Positions 1 to 5,799 are shown, counted from the first letter of the stretch. The stretch: 7,256 nucleotides of DNA from Candidatus Hecatellales archaeon B24 (GCA_001593855.1 LUCC01000044.1:1-7256), one strand, 5' to 3'. Translations and numbers: made by a program. The notes: a model not told the origin generated them from the letters alone.

Positions 1-162
1 CATGAGGATTCCCTCAACGGTTCGACCAGGCTTTTTAACTCTAATCTTATCTCCGATTCTCGCCTCAGCTTGGCTTAAAACCCTTAAAGCCTCACCCACA
101 TAGCCGGAAGACCCAAGCTCCTCAAAAATTCCCAAACCACCCACCAACCCTAAACTAGGCAT
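1..162 (-). CDS. gatD: Glu-tRNA(Gln) amidotransferase subunit D, N-terminal part (partial)
   Basis: GatD is the asparaginase-like subunit of the archaeal GatDE complex. It releases ammonia that GatE uses to convert Glu-tRNA(Gln) to Gln-tRNA(Gln) in the cytoplasm. Only the first 54 codons are present; the gene runs off the left edge in frame. The visible part is the small N-terminal region before the asparaginase domain. It shows the pattern GYVGEALRVL (20-29), then IGDKIRVKK (36-44), then GRTVEGILM (46-54), as expected for the GatD N terminus. The asparaginase catalytic residues lie outside the window. ATG at 162 is the first start after an in-frame TAG four codons upstream. There is no clear Shine-Dalgarno site, so a leaderless or short-leader transcript is likely. 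A T-rich segment about 28 nt upstream (186-197) could act as a TATA element. The family call rests on a short N terminus but fits well. Confidence 0.8.
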   Translation of the reverse strand, partial: MPSLGLVGGLGIFEELGSSGYVGEALRVLSQAEARIGDKIRVKKPGRTVEGILM

Positions 163-187
163 CCCAGCAAGCTAAAAACTTTCAGCC

Positions 188-219
188 AAAAAATAAGAAA
201 AAGAAGGGGAATTAAAAAA
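188..219 (-). terminator. Array of T-tracts downstream of the membrane-protein gene
   Basis: Read on the minus strand, three T-runs of 6, 5 and 6 bases (219-214, 202-198, 193-188) follow the stop codon at 245 by about 25 to 55 nt. Archaeal RNA polymerase terminates at oligo-T tracts without needing a hairpin, so this is a likely terminator for the 245-931 gene. The last tract lies 26 to 31 nt upstream of the gatD ATG, so it may also serve as the gatD TATA region. Confidence 0.55.
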
Positions 220-244
220 CAGGTTAAACCGTTTTTTTGGGGGG

Positions 245-931
245 TTAGGTTTTGGGTAGTGCTTCCAGCCTTTTTAAGGTTGAGCCTGAATAGGTGAAAA
301 TCAGTATTGCTGCTACCAGTATTAGGATAGCTCCCACAATGCCTGTGTAGGGTATTATAGATATGATTACGCCTATGAGGTATAGGATGCCGGCAATCTT
401 AAAGCCAGACTCAACGTTCGGGTCTTCAGGAAGCCTCATAAGCATGATAGCGAAAAGTATGGCTCCAACCAGCGCTAGGATGGCTGCAAGTATTATAATC
501 GCCATAAAGCCGAAAAGTGCTCCAAAGAAGGCCATGTTGGAGCCGCGTGCAAAGGCTACGCCTACGAAGGATAGGCTTCCAATGAATATCAGTATTACTC
601 CTATGAGTTGGAGAAGCATTCCAAGCCTTCCAATCCCAAACTTATCAGGATTGTAACGTTTAAGATTTCCAGTAGCCATAAACCATTGGATGAAAGCTAT
701 GATAGATAGGGCCAAGGCAACTAGTATTACAGTCATCATGGTGATTATGGTTCCTGCAAACATGTGGTACATCTGGCCTGGATAAACCGTGGGAAAGGCA
801 AAGCCTGCTGTGAGGAACAAGACGGCTAAGGATGCGAAGGCAATTATTACCGAGATTATCGATATTAGGGCTCCAAGCCTAAGCTTCCTAAAACCCTCAA
901 CCAGCTCGGAAACCTGACCACCTGCGGACAA
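245..931 (-). CDS. DUF973-like multi-pass membrane protein
   Basis: This is a 228-residue integral membrane protein of unknown function. Hydrophobic segments lie at about 20-46, 58-82, 104-127, 133-165 and 177-213; the last is broken by Pro194 and may be two helices, giving five or six spans. A short polar N terminus with the motif EGFRKLRLGAL (12-22) precedes the first helix. A basic loop (90-102, LKRYNPDKFGIGR) and a charged loop (167-174) separate later helices. The EG-x-x-KLR-x-G-x-L opening and the IPYTGIVG turn near the end recall the archaeal DUF973 family. DUF996 is an alternative I cannot exclude without a profile search. No enzyme motif is visible. The start is TTG: an in-frame TAG lies three codons upstream, the next ATG is at codon 54, and GAGGTG sits 10 nt upstream. 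The gene has its own TATA box (971-986), so it is probably transcribed independently of elp3, 103 nt upstream. Confidence 0.75.
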   Translation of the reverse strand: MSAGGQVSELVEGFRKLRLGALISIISVIIAFASLAVLFLTAGFAFPTVYPGQMYHMFAGTIITMMTVILVALALSIIAFIQWFMATGNLKRYNPDKFGIGRLGMLLQLIGVILIFIGSLSFVGVAFARGSNMAFFGALFGFMAIIILAAILALVGAILFAIMLMRLPEDPNVESGFKIAGILYLIGVIISIIPYTGIVGAILILVAAILIFTYSGSTLKRLEALPKT

Positions 932-941
932 AACTTCCTAA

Positions 942-947
942 CACCTC
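942..947 (-). promoter_or_regulatory. Shine-Dalgarno site supporting a TTG start
   Basis: GAGGTG on the minus strand, 10 nt before the TTG at 931, matches the anti-SD end of archaeal 16S rRNA. It decides the start of the DUF973-like gene, because no ATG or GTG is available near it. Confidence 0.6.
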
Positions 948-970
948 TAGCCCTTCTAATCCCTAAGAAG

Positions 971-986
971 CCATATAAATCTTTGG
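971..986 (-). promoter_or_regulatory. Archaeal promoter (BRE plus TATA box)
   Basis: The minus strand reads CCAAAG then ATTTATATGG, a good match to a purine-rich BRE followed by an archaeal TATA box. Transcription should begin about 25 nt downstream near 950. That gives a leader of about 20 nt containing the GAGGTG ribosome-binding site, so promoter, SD and TTG start agree with one another. Confidence 0.65.
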
Positions 987-1034
987 ACTGCTGTATTACC
1001 TACCCTAAAACGGTGTTTTTGCTTAAAGGCTTCG

Positions 1035-2633
1035 TTATCCTGCTAAATCCTTAGCCATGTAGGCTCCATGCTTCCTGTAACCTAGCCTCCGATAATATTC
1101 TTTCACGCCTACAGCCGAGTTCACCAGGAGCTTCCTAACATCATATTCTTCTTTAGCTATCCTTTCAGCTTCGGCTAGGAGGCTTCTACCATAGCCTTTA
1201 TGTTGCCACGCCTCATCCAGCTTTTCGCCTCTAGGAGTCATGGGACCTGAAACGTGGAGTTCTCTAACTATGGCTGTTCTGCCTTTCACCTCTGGCCTGT
1301 AAGCTTTTTCGGAGGGTATGCGAAGCCTAAGCCACCCTACCAGTATGTCTTGAACCACGTCTTCGTAGGCCAGGAAAACCTCCACGCCTTGAGAAGCCTC
1401 GTAGCGGTCAACAGTCAGCCTTACATACGCCGGATTCGGCTTCACCCCCTTCTTCGCTTGGAGGTGGCCTGCCTCCCTGCACCTTATACACCGGCATTTC
1501 AAGCCAAGCTCTTCCACGCGTTTCTGAACGATTTCCCTGAGGTTTCCAGCTTTAACACCGTCCACTATCAGGGGGGCTGGTATATCCCTTTGAACCCTTT
1601 GAATTCTAACCCAGCCTGGCAGACGGGGCTTAACTTTAACAAGAAGGCCGACTACGTCTTCAACCTGGTAGGGCTTACATCTGCCTTCAGCCCAAAGCCT
1701 GTGAAGCCTTGTGCCCTTAAGCACGAGGGTTGGATAAATTTTCAGCATGTCAGGCCTGAAGTCCGGGGCGGCGAAAAGTCTTTCGAAGTCTTCTAGGTCG
1801 TCTTGGAGGCTGGAGCCTGGAAGCCCCGGCATCATATGGTAGCAAACCTTCATGCCGGCATCCTTAAGGATTCTTGTGGCTTCTACGACGTCGGCTACGG
1901 TGTGTCCCCGCTCCACCAGCCTGTAAACTTCGTCTCTAAGGGTTTGAACTCCGATTTCAACCCTTGTCACCCCAAGCCTGAGCATCTGGTTTACGTGGGG
2001 CTCCTTCGCCCAGTCAGGCCTGGTTTCAACGGTTATAGCGGTATTCCTTACGGGAGCCTTCTCAGCCAGCTTTAGGGCCTCATCAAGGCTTCCGGTTTCC
2101 CTGCCTATCAAGCCTTCAAGGCAGCCCTTAACAAACCATTCTTGGTATTCGATGGAGGCAGCTGGAAAGGTTCCTCCCATAACTATGAGTTCAACCTTGT
2201 CTATGGGGTGGCCTATGGCTTTAAGCTGGTTAAGCCTGCTTTCCACCTGGCCTCTGGGGTCGTAGCCGTGTTGGGCTCCACGCCGGGCTGCAGGCTCCCT
2301 TCCAGTATAACTTTGAGGCGTACCGTTGGAAGGCCCTCCTGGACAGTAAAGGCAGCGTCCGTGGGGGCATGGCAGAGGCTTGGTCATGGCGGCTACGACG
2401 AGAACCCCGCTGGCCCTTCTAACCTCTTTCCTCCTCAGAATTTCCGTCACGCCAGCTGGAGGGTCTAGGCCTTGGAGGGCTGAGTACAATTCGGCGTTTC
2501 CAGGAAGCTCTTTAAGCCCGTAGCGTTGAGCCAATTCAGCTTTAACCCTTTGAAGACTGGAAGACTCCTCCCTAAGCTTTTCTAATGCTTCCAGGCATGC
2601 TTCCTTTGGGAGGCTCAAGGCTTCAACTTCCAC
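1035..2633 (-). CDS. elp3: Elp3: radical-SAM/GNAT tRNA wobble-uridine modifying enzyme
   Basis: Elp3 builds the carboxymethyl-type side chain at C5 of wobble uridine 34 in tRNA, using S-adenosylmethionine radical chemistry and acetyl-CoA. In archaea it works as a single protein without the other Elongator subunits. At 532 residues it has normal full length. The radical-SAM domain carries CPHGRCLYCPGG (89-100), giving the C89-x4-C94-x2-C97 iron-sulfur site. It is followed by VMGGTFPA (151-158), VETRPDW (202-208) and the EIGVQTL strand (226-232). A zinc-type cluster KCRCIRC (379-385: C380, C382, C385) links to the C-terminal GNAT acetyltransferase domain. That domain shows RELHVSG (457-463), the acetyl-CoA loop QHKGYGRSLL (477-486) and the closing YYRRLGY (513-519). 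All key residues are present. The start is GTG, directly preceded by an in-frame TAA; the next in-frame ATG is codon 83, inside the domain. No strong SD is visible. It is the last gene of the PAC2-PAC2-elp3 cluster and starts 27 nt after the PAC2 B stop. Confidence 0.96.
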   Translation of the reverse strand: MEVEALSLPKEACLEALEKLREESSSLQRVKAELAQRYGLKELPGNAELYSALQGLDPPAGVTEILRRKEVRRASGVLVVAAMTKPLPCPHGRCLYCPGGPSNGTPQSYTGREPAARRGAQHGYDPRGQVESRLNQLKAIGHPIDKVELIVMGGTFPAASIEYQEWFVKGCLEGLIGRETGSLDEALKLAEKAPVRNTAITVETRPDWAKEPHVNQMLRLGVTRVEIGVQTLRDEVYRLVERGHTVADVVEATRILKDAGMKVCYHMMPGLPGSSLQDDLEDFERLFAAPDFRPDMLKIYPTLVLKGTRLHRLWAEGRCKPYQVEDVVGLLVKVKPRLPGWVRIQRVQRDIPAPLIVDGVKAGNLREIVQKRVEELGLKCRCIRCREAGHLQAKKGVKPNPAYVRLTVDRYEASQGVEVFLAYEDVVQDILVGWLRLRIPSEKAYRPEVKGRTAIVRELHVSGPMTPRGEKLDEAWQHKGYGRSLLAEAERIAKEEYDVRKLLVNSAVGVKEYYRRLGYRKHGAYMAKDLAG

Positions 2634-2660
2634 TTACAGGTTGAACGTTTACTTCATGCT

Positions 2661-3350
2661 TCATGGGGCTACCTTTAAAATTTCGCAGATTTTCCTGTAA
2701 AGTTTTTCTGAGGCTTCAAGGTCTGGGCTTTCAGGGTTCTCAGGGTTAGGCTTGGTTTTTCCGAAGAGGCATAGGACTTCTACCCCGCGGTTTGCTGCCA
2801 GGCCAGCTAGGAGGCCTGAGAAGCCTAGGAAGGGTCCGACGTAGCCTGGCTTAAGCCCGTACACTTTTTCAGCTTCCTCCAGCAGTTTTCTGGTTGAGGC
2901 TGCACAGCACACGGGCTCTCCTTCAAGGGCATATCCGGCTAGGATGTAGAGGCGTTTAACCCCGAGTTTTCCCATAAGCTCAACTGTTGCTTCAGCCACC
3001 TCATACTGGCCGTAAAAGTTAGCGTGGTATCCGTGGATGAGGCATAGGTGGAGAGGCTGGAGAGCATGGTAGACCTTAACCTTTGGAAGGCTTACGCCTC
3101 CAGATTCCACGATAACCCCTCCTATGCCGTAGGCTCTCGGCTTCGCGAAGTAGGAGGGAACCGTATCGTAGCGGGTTGGAAAGTCGCTTGAGAAGATTTC
3201 GGCTGTCAGAGTGGGGTTAAGCTTTGATGTTAGGCTGGTTAGAGCCTGCCAGCCTACAGACCTTAGGCCTGGCGAGCTTGCCACAGCCTGGCTTAAGGAG
3301 GCTTCAGGTTTGGCCAGAAGTTTAACCCTGCAGTGTGAGGGCTCAGACAT
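2661..3350 (-). CDS. PAC2-family proteasome assembly chaperone, copy B
   Basis: This is a 229-residue cytoplasmic protein of the PAC2 family (COG1938/COG2047-like), whose eukaryotic members Pba1/Pba2 chaperone 20S proteasome alpha rings. Visible family features are the PGLRSVGWQAL turn (28-38), the EIFSSDFPT strand and loop (51-59), a central strand LCLIHGY (102-108), the helix after it, and the strand-turn RLYILAGYALEGEP (133-146). Lengths and order fit one PAC2 domain. I chose ATG at 3350: AAGGAG lies 10 nt upstream, and the ATG sits within the end of copy A (stop at 3343-3345), the usual layout of translationally coupled genes. An upstream in-frame TTG at 3383 would add 11 residues but overlaps copy A more deeply. 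The C terminus (LKVAP) lacks the HbYX tail found in copy A. The exact role is unproven; archaeal PAC2 proteins are diverse, and some may not act on proteasomes. Confidence 0.83.
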   Translation of the reverse strand: MSEPSHCRVKLLAKPEASLSQAVASSPGLRSVGWQALTSLTSKLNPTLTAEIFSSDFPTRYDTVPSYFAKPRAYGIGGVIVESGGVSLPKVKVYHALQPLHLCLIHGYHANFYGQYEVAEATVELMGKLGVKRLYILAGYALEGEPVCCAASTRKLLEEAEKVYGLKPGYVGPFLGFSGLLAGLAANRGVEVLCLFGKTKPNPENPESPDLEASEKLYRKICEILKVAP

Positions 3351-4173
3351 AGTAAGGCTTCTCCTTCGGAGGCTGCCTTCCAACCTTTAAAACACGCTCT
3401 AGAACCTGCTGTTCAAGCTGAGAAACTCTTTCCATGAATTCCTCGGTTAGGGCTACCTGCCTCTCCAAGCCTGAAAGGTCAACTTCAACCTTCAAGATTC
3501 GAGTTAAAACTTTGAGGAGGGCCTTTGAAGCCTTGGCATCCACTATAGGCCTGCCTGAAGGCGTGGAATACCCTGGGGTTTCAGCCAGCAGGCATGCGCC
3601 TTTCAGCCCTTTAACCTTGGCTTCACCTACAATCAGCCCTTGAACCCCTTCTATGCTTCCCCTCTCCAGCTGGGAGAGTCCAAACCTGGACTTTAGCTCC
3701 ATAAGGAGCTCCTGGCTTGTGGCCACAGCGTAGACGGAAGGCTCCTTCTCAGGGGCTCTGAATTCGACCAGGTATCCGCTCAGCGAGTATACTTCTTTAA
3801 CGTTTAACTCTTCAGCTTTTTCCAGTAGCTCCCTGGCGAAGGCGTGCTGGCCTTCAGGGCTTAAGGGCTGAGCGTTCCCGGTTAAGAGTAGGAGGTCTCC
3901 TCCGCCTTCAGGATTCTTCCACCCGTAAAGCTCGCACTTCAGAAGCTCGATGAGCCCTTCCTTTGTAACGATTACCTGGGCTGGGAAGTGAGCTGAATAG
4001 GCTTCGAAGAGGAGGGCTGGCTTGAGCTCTTGGACCAAGTAGTCTACAGCCTGCTTTCCAGCTAAGCCTACATCTGGCATTCCCACTATCAGCCTTGAAT
4101 TTTCAAAGCTTCCTCTGGAAGCCTGTCTCCACCGAACCTTCAATTCTAAACCTAGAAATAACAGCAAACCCAA
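3343..4173 (-). CDS. PAC2-family proteasome chaperone/activator, copy A (PbaB-like, HbYX tail)
   Basis: This 276-residue protein resembles archaeal PbaB, a PAC2-family relative of the eukaryotic proteasome chaperones that can activate the 20S proteasome. Seen here are LIVGMPDVGLAGKQAVDYLV (28-47), the FEAYSAHFPAQ strand (56-66), DLLLLTGNAQP (93-103), VKEVYSLSGYLVE (125-137), GVQGLIVGEA (176-185) and CLLAETPGYSTP (194-205). A charged, probably coiled-coil helix follows (235-263). The last three residues, Tyr274-Tyr275-Val276, match the hydrophobic-Tyr-X motif by which activators dock into alpha-ring pockets. The frame opens with TTG at 4173, but a TATA-like TATATATGG at 4174-4183 would place transcription start near 4155. 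TTG at 4143 (codon 11), giving a 266-residue protein without the odd hydrophobic MGLLLFLG opening, may therefore be the real start. The gene heads the cluster and overlaps copy B by 8 nt. Confidence 0.87.
   Translation of the reverse strand: MGLLLFLGLELKVRWRQASRGSFENSRLIVGMPDVGLAGKQAVDYLVQELKPALLFEAYSAHFPAQVIVTKEGLIELLKCELYGWKNPEGGGDLLLLTGNAQPLSPEGQHAFARELLEKAEELNVKEVYSLSGYLVEFRAPEKEPSVYAVATSQELLMELKSRFGLSQLERGSIEGVQGLIVGEAKVKGLKGACLLAETPGYSTPSGRPIVDAKASKALLKVLTRILKVEVDLSGLERQVALTEEFMERVSQLEQQVLERVLKVGRQPPKEKPYYV
3361..3366 (-). promoter_or_regulatory. Ribosome-binding site for PAC2 copy B, inside copy A
   Basis: AAGGAG on the minus strand lies within the last codons of copy A, 10 nt before the ATG at 3350. 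It favours that ATG over the upstream TTG at 3383 and implies that translation of the two PAC2 genes is coupled. Confidence 0.65.
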
Positions 4174-4183
4174 CCCATATATA
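4174..4183 (-). promoter_or_regulatory. TATA-like element between divergent genes
   Basis: TATATATGGG (minus strand) fills most of the 13 nt gap between the TTG at 4173 and the plus-strand ATG at 4187. As a minus-strand TATA box it predicts a transcript start near 4155, which argues for a PAC2 A start downstream of that, such as TTG 4143. Read on the plus strand it would start RNA near 4206, after the DUF488 ATG, where no in-frame ATG, GTG or TTG precedes the domain. The minus-strand reading is therefore preferred. No convincing BRE is visible on either side. Confidence 0.45.
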
Positions 4184-4186
4184 GGT

Positions 4187-4687
4187 ATGCGCGGTAAAAC
4201 CGGAGGCTCCGGGAAGACTGGGCTGGCTAAGCCTAAGGCAACCGTCTACACTTTCGGCCATTCAACCAGAAGCCTTCAAGACTTCGTTCAGGCCCTTAAA
4301 AACTTCAAGGTTAAAGTGGCTGTGGACGTCAGAAGATTTCCAGGCTCAAAGAAGAACCCTCAGTTTTCTAGGGAAGTGCTGGGCCTAGAGCTTCCTCAGG
4401 CTGGAATAAGGTATGTCTGGCTTGGAGAGCTTCTAGGCGGATACAGGTCTGGAGGCTACAGGCGCCACATGAGAACTAAAGCCTTCAGGGAGGGAATAAG
4501 AAAACTTGTGGAGTTAGCTTTGAAGGACAGAACAGCCGTCTTCTGCTCTGAAGCCCTATGGTTCCGCTGTCACAGGCGTTTCATAGCTGACAGGCTTACG
4601 AGAATGGGCTTCGAAGTAGTTCACCTTTACGACAGCAAACGGTGGAGTATCCACAAGCTTAGAAGACATCAGTCCCGCCGCCCGTAG
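4187..4687 (+). CDS. DUF488 family protein
   Basis: This is a 166-residue soluble protein of the DUF488 family, widespread in bacteria and archaea, with no settled biochemical function. The family motifs are all present: YTFGHSTRSLQDF (21-33) at the first strand, VAVDVRRFPGSKKNPQF (44-60), GIRYVWLGELLGG (73-85), the FREGI helix (100-104) and VFCSEALWFRCHRRFI (118-133), with conserved Cys120, Glu122 and Cys128-His129-Arg130. The cysteines and CHR could form a catalytic or metal site, but this is inference. The C terminus is strongly basic (151-166), which could suit nucleic-acid binding. ATG at 4187 is the only ATG, GTG or TTG before the first motif. It leaves an 18-residue Gly/Lys-rich, probably disordered leader. 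No SD is present, so a leaderless message is likely; a weak AT-rich element (4152-4160) lies at a suitable distance. It is divergent from the PAC2 cluster and convergent with the kinase gene. Confidence 0.88.
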   Translation: MRGKTGGSGKTGLAKPKATVYTFGHSTRSLQDFVQALKNFKVKVAVDVRRFPGSKKNPQFSREVLGLELPQAGIRYVWLGELLGGYRSGGYRRHMRTKAFREGIRKLVELALKDRTAVFCSEALWFRCHRRFIADRLTRMGFEVVHLYDSKRWSIHKLRRHQSRRP

Positions 4688-4753
4688 AGGCCGTGGGAAA
4701 CCTAGGTTTATGGTGGAAGGCTGGAAGAGCCGTGTCTCCGCTTACACCCACGA

Positions 4754-4765
4754 TTAATTTTCTTT
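4754..4765 (+). terminator. Possible T-rich terminator after the DUF488 gene
   Basis: The plus strand carries a T-rich run with blocks of four and three T, about 70 nt after the DUF488 stop and just before the converging kinase gene ends. It is short and interrupted, so termination here is only plausible. No hairpin precedes it. Confidence 0.3.
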
Positions 4766-4769
4766 GCCG

Positions 4770-5738
4770 TCAGTTTTCCCTTCCCACGAAGTCTTGGAGA
4801 GTTAGCTGTCCACGGCTCTCTCTAAGCCTTAAAACGTGGATGGTCAGCTCGTCTAAGCTTTTAAACCTTAAGTTCACGATTTTTTCAAATCCCCAGCCAA
4901 GACATTTCACGGCTGAAAGAGTGCAGGCTGAAGCCACGGCTCTAACCCAGTCTCCTCCTTGAAGGTAGGCTGCTAAGAGAACACCACACCATACGTCTCC
5001 AGCTCCCGTGGTGTCCCTTGGAGATGGGACAAGGCCGCTTAAGGCTGGAATAAGCTGGGGTTTCCCGTTTTCTACGATGATAGCTCCCATCTGGCCTAGG
5101 GTTACGGCAAGCCTTTTCGCCTTGAGAACCTGGATGGCGTGGATTAGACTTCCAGCTCCGGTGAGCGTTAAAGCCTCATGGTCGTTCACCACGAAGAGGT
5201 CTACCATCTCCGCCAGCCTTCTCAGAATCCGCCGGTACTGGGAAACCTCCAGGTAGTCGGGTGAAGTATGCATGGAAATCCATACCCTCGGCGAGGCAGA
5301 CCGCATCTGCCTGATGAACTTTTCAACCTTTGGAGGGCGCATGGGGGCTAAATGGATGAAGTTTCCCTCCCTAACCCATGGTTTCGGAAGGTCTGAAACT
5401 TTTATAGCTGCTCCAGCCCCAATTTCAACCTTTACGTATTTAGCCTTGAAAGCCTCACTGTAGTTTATGGTGAACCTTGAAGTTGGCATTCCCACGATTT
5501 TAACTATGGAGCCTGGGAAGTTCGAGTGGAGGAAGGTTACATGTTTGAAGTCTCGGCCTACGGCTGTCACAATTTTAACGTTGTCATAGATGGTTTTCGC
5601 GCCTAGGGCGGCGTATAGGGCTGCACCTCCAAGCTGAACCTTTTCACCCCAAACATTTCTAACCCTGTCCACGGACACGTGGCCTACGAAGACTAGCAGG
5701 GGGCTTCTAGACATTTCCGACAGCCAACCCGACGACAA
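4770..5738 (-). CDS. PfkB-family carbohydrate or nucleoside kinase
   Basis: This ribokinase-superfamily enzyme transfers a phosphoryl group from ATP or ADP to a sugar or nucleoside hydroxyl. It is 322 residues, near the usual 300 to 320. The N-terminal strand FVGHVSVDRV (17-26) supplies Asp24, normally a substrate ligand. LGGAALYAALGAK (36-48) is the glycine-rich substrate loop, NDHE (185-188) the NxxE Mg/phosphate motif and RDTTGAGDVWCG (241-252) the PfkB signature 2, with Asp248 as catalytic base and GAG as the anion hole. The substrate cannot be read from the sequence: ribose, nucleosides and ribose-1-phosphate are among known archaeal PfkB substrates. The frame opens with TTG at 5738, at about the start expected from the TATA region 5760-5773. 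ATG at 5714 (codon 9) would leave five residues before the first strand, typical of the family, and is a good alternative. It shares its upstream region with the divergent phosphoribosyltransferase gene. Confidence 0.88.
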   Translation of the reverse strand: MSSGWLSEMSRSPLLVFVGHVSVDRVRNVWGEKVQLGGAALYAALGAKTIYDNVKIVTAVGRDFKHVTFLHSNFPGSIVKIVGMPTSRFTINYSEAFKAKYVKVEIGAGAAIKVSDLPKPWVREGNFIHLAPMRPPKVEKFIRQMRSASPRVWISMHTSPDYLEVSQYRRILRRLAEMVDLFVVNDHEALTLTGAGSLIHAIQVLKAKRLAVTLGQMGAIIVENGKPQLIPALSGLVPSPRDTTGAGDVWCGVLLAAYLQGGDWVRAVASACTLSAVKCLGWGFEKIVNLRFKSLDELTIHVLRLRESRGQLTLQDFVGREN

Positions 5739-5759
5739 GCCTCATACAGCTAAGGCGAA

Positions 5760-5773
5760 GATAAAAAATTATC
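5760..5773. promoter_or_regulatory. Shared divergent promoter element between kinase and phosphoribosyltransferase
   Basis: This AT-rich block has inverted arms GATAA and TTATC around AAAA, and reads as a TATA-like sequence on both strands. Its centre is about 28 nt from the minus-strand TTG at 5738 and 33 nt from the plus-strand ATG at 5800. These distances suit a leaderless or very short leader on the left and a leader of under 10 nt on the right. The 61 nt gap holds no second TATA candidate of similar quality. Confidence 0.5.
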
Positions 5774-5799
5774 GGATAGAATCCCATTAAAGCTTAGAG

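Noticed and set aside
363..656. Plus-strand open frame opposite the membrane-protein gene.
   Set aside because: It is antisense to a gene with its own promoter and SD, has no SD of its own, and its composition reflects the complementary hydrophobic codons.
2050..2090. C-box-like TGATGAG with a downstream CTGA on the minus strand, considered as a C/D box RNA.
   Set aside because: It lies inside conserved elp3 coding sequence (around residues 183-191), and I could not identify paired C'/D' boxes.
1254..2468. Three consecutive plus-strand open frames (1254-1796, 1803-2075, 2142-2468) antisense to elp3, all in one frame.
   Set aside because: They are codon-aligned with elp3, so their stops correspond only to TTA, CTA and TCA codons, which elp3 rarely uses. 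The translations show no recognisable family, and elp3 is fully conserved on the other strand.
4187..4219. Walker A-like sequence in the Gly/Lys-rich leader of the DUF488 protein (GKTGGSGKT).
   Set aside because: The spacing does not fit GxxxxGK[ST], no beta strand precedes it, and no Walker B follows. It looks like a disordered leader.
4698..4709. Perfect 12-base palindrome AAACCTAGGTTT ten bases after the DUF488 stop.
   Set aside because: One or two such palindromes are expected by chance in a window this size. The arms do not extend, and no second copy was seen.
4770..5463. Plus-strand open frames opposite the kinase gene (4693-4962, 5008-5256, 5272-5463).
   Set aside because: They are shadows of a PfkB gene with all family motifs, and none has a recognisable domain.
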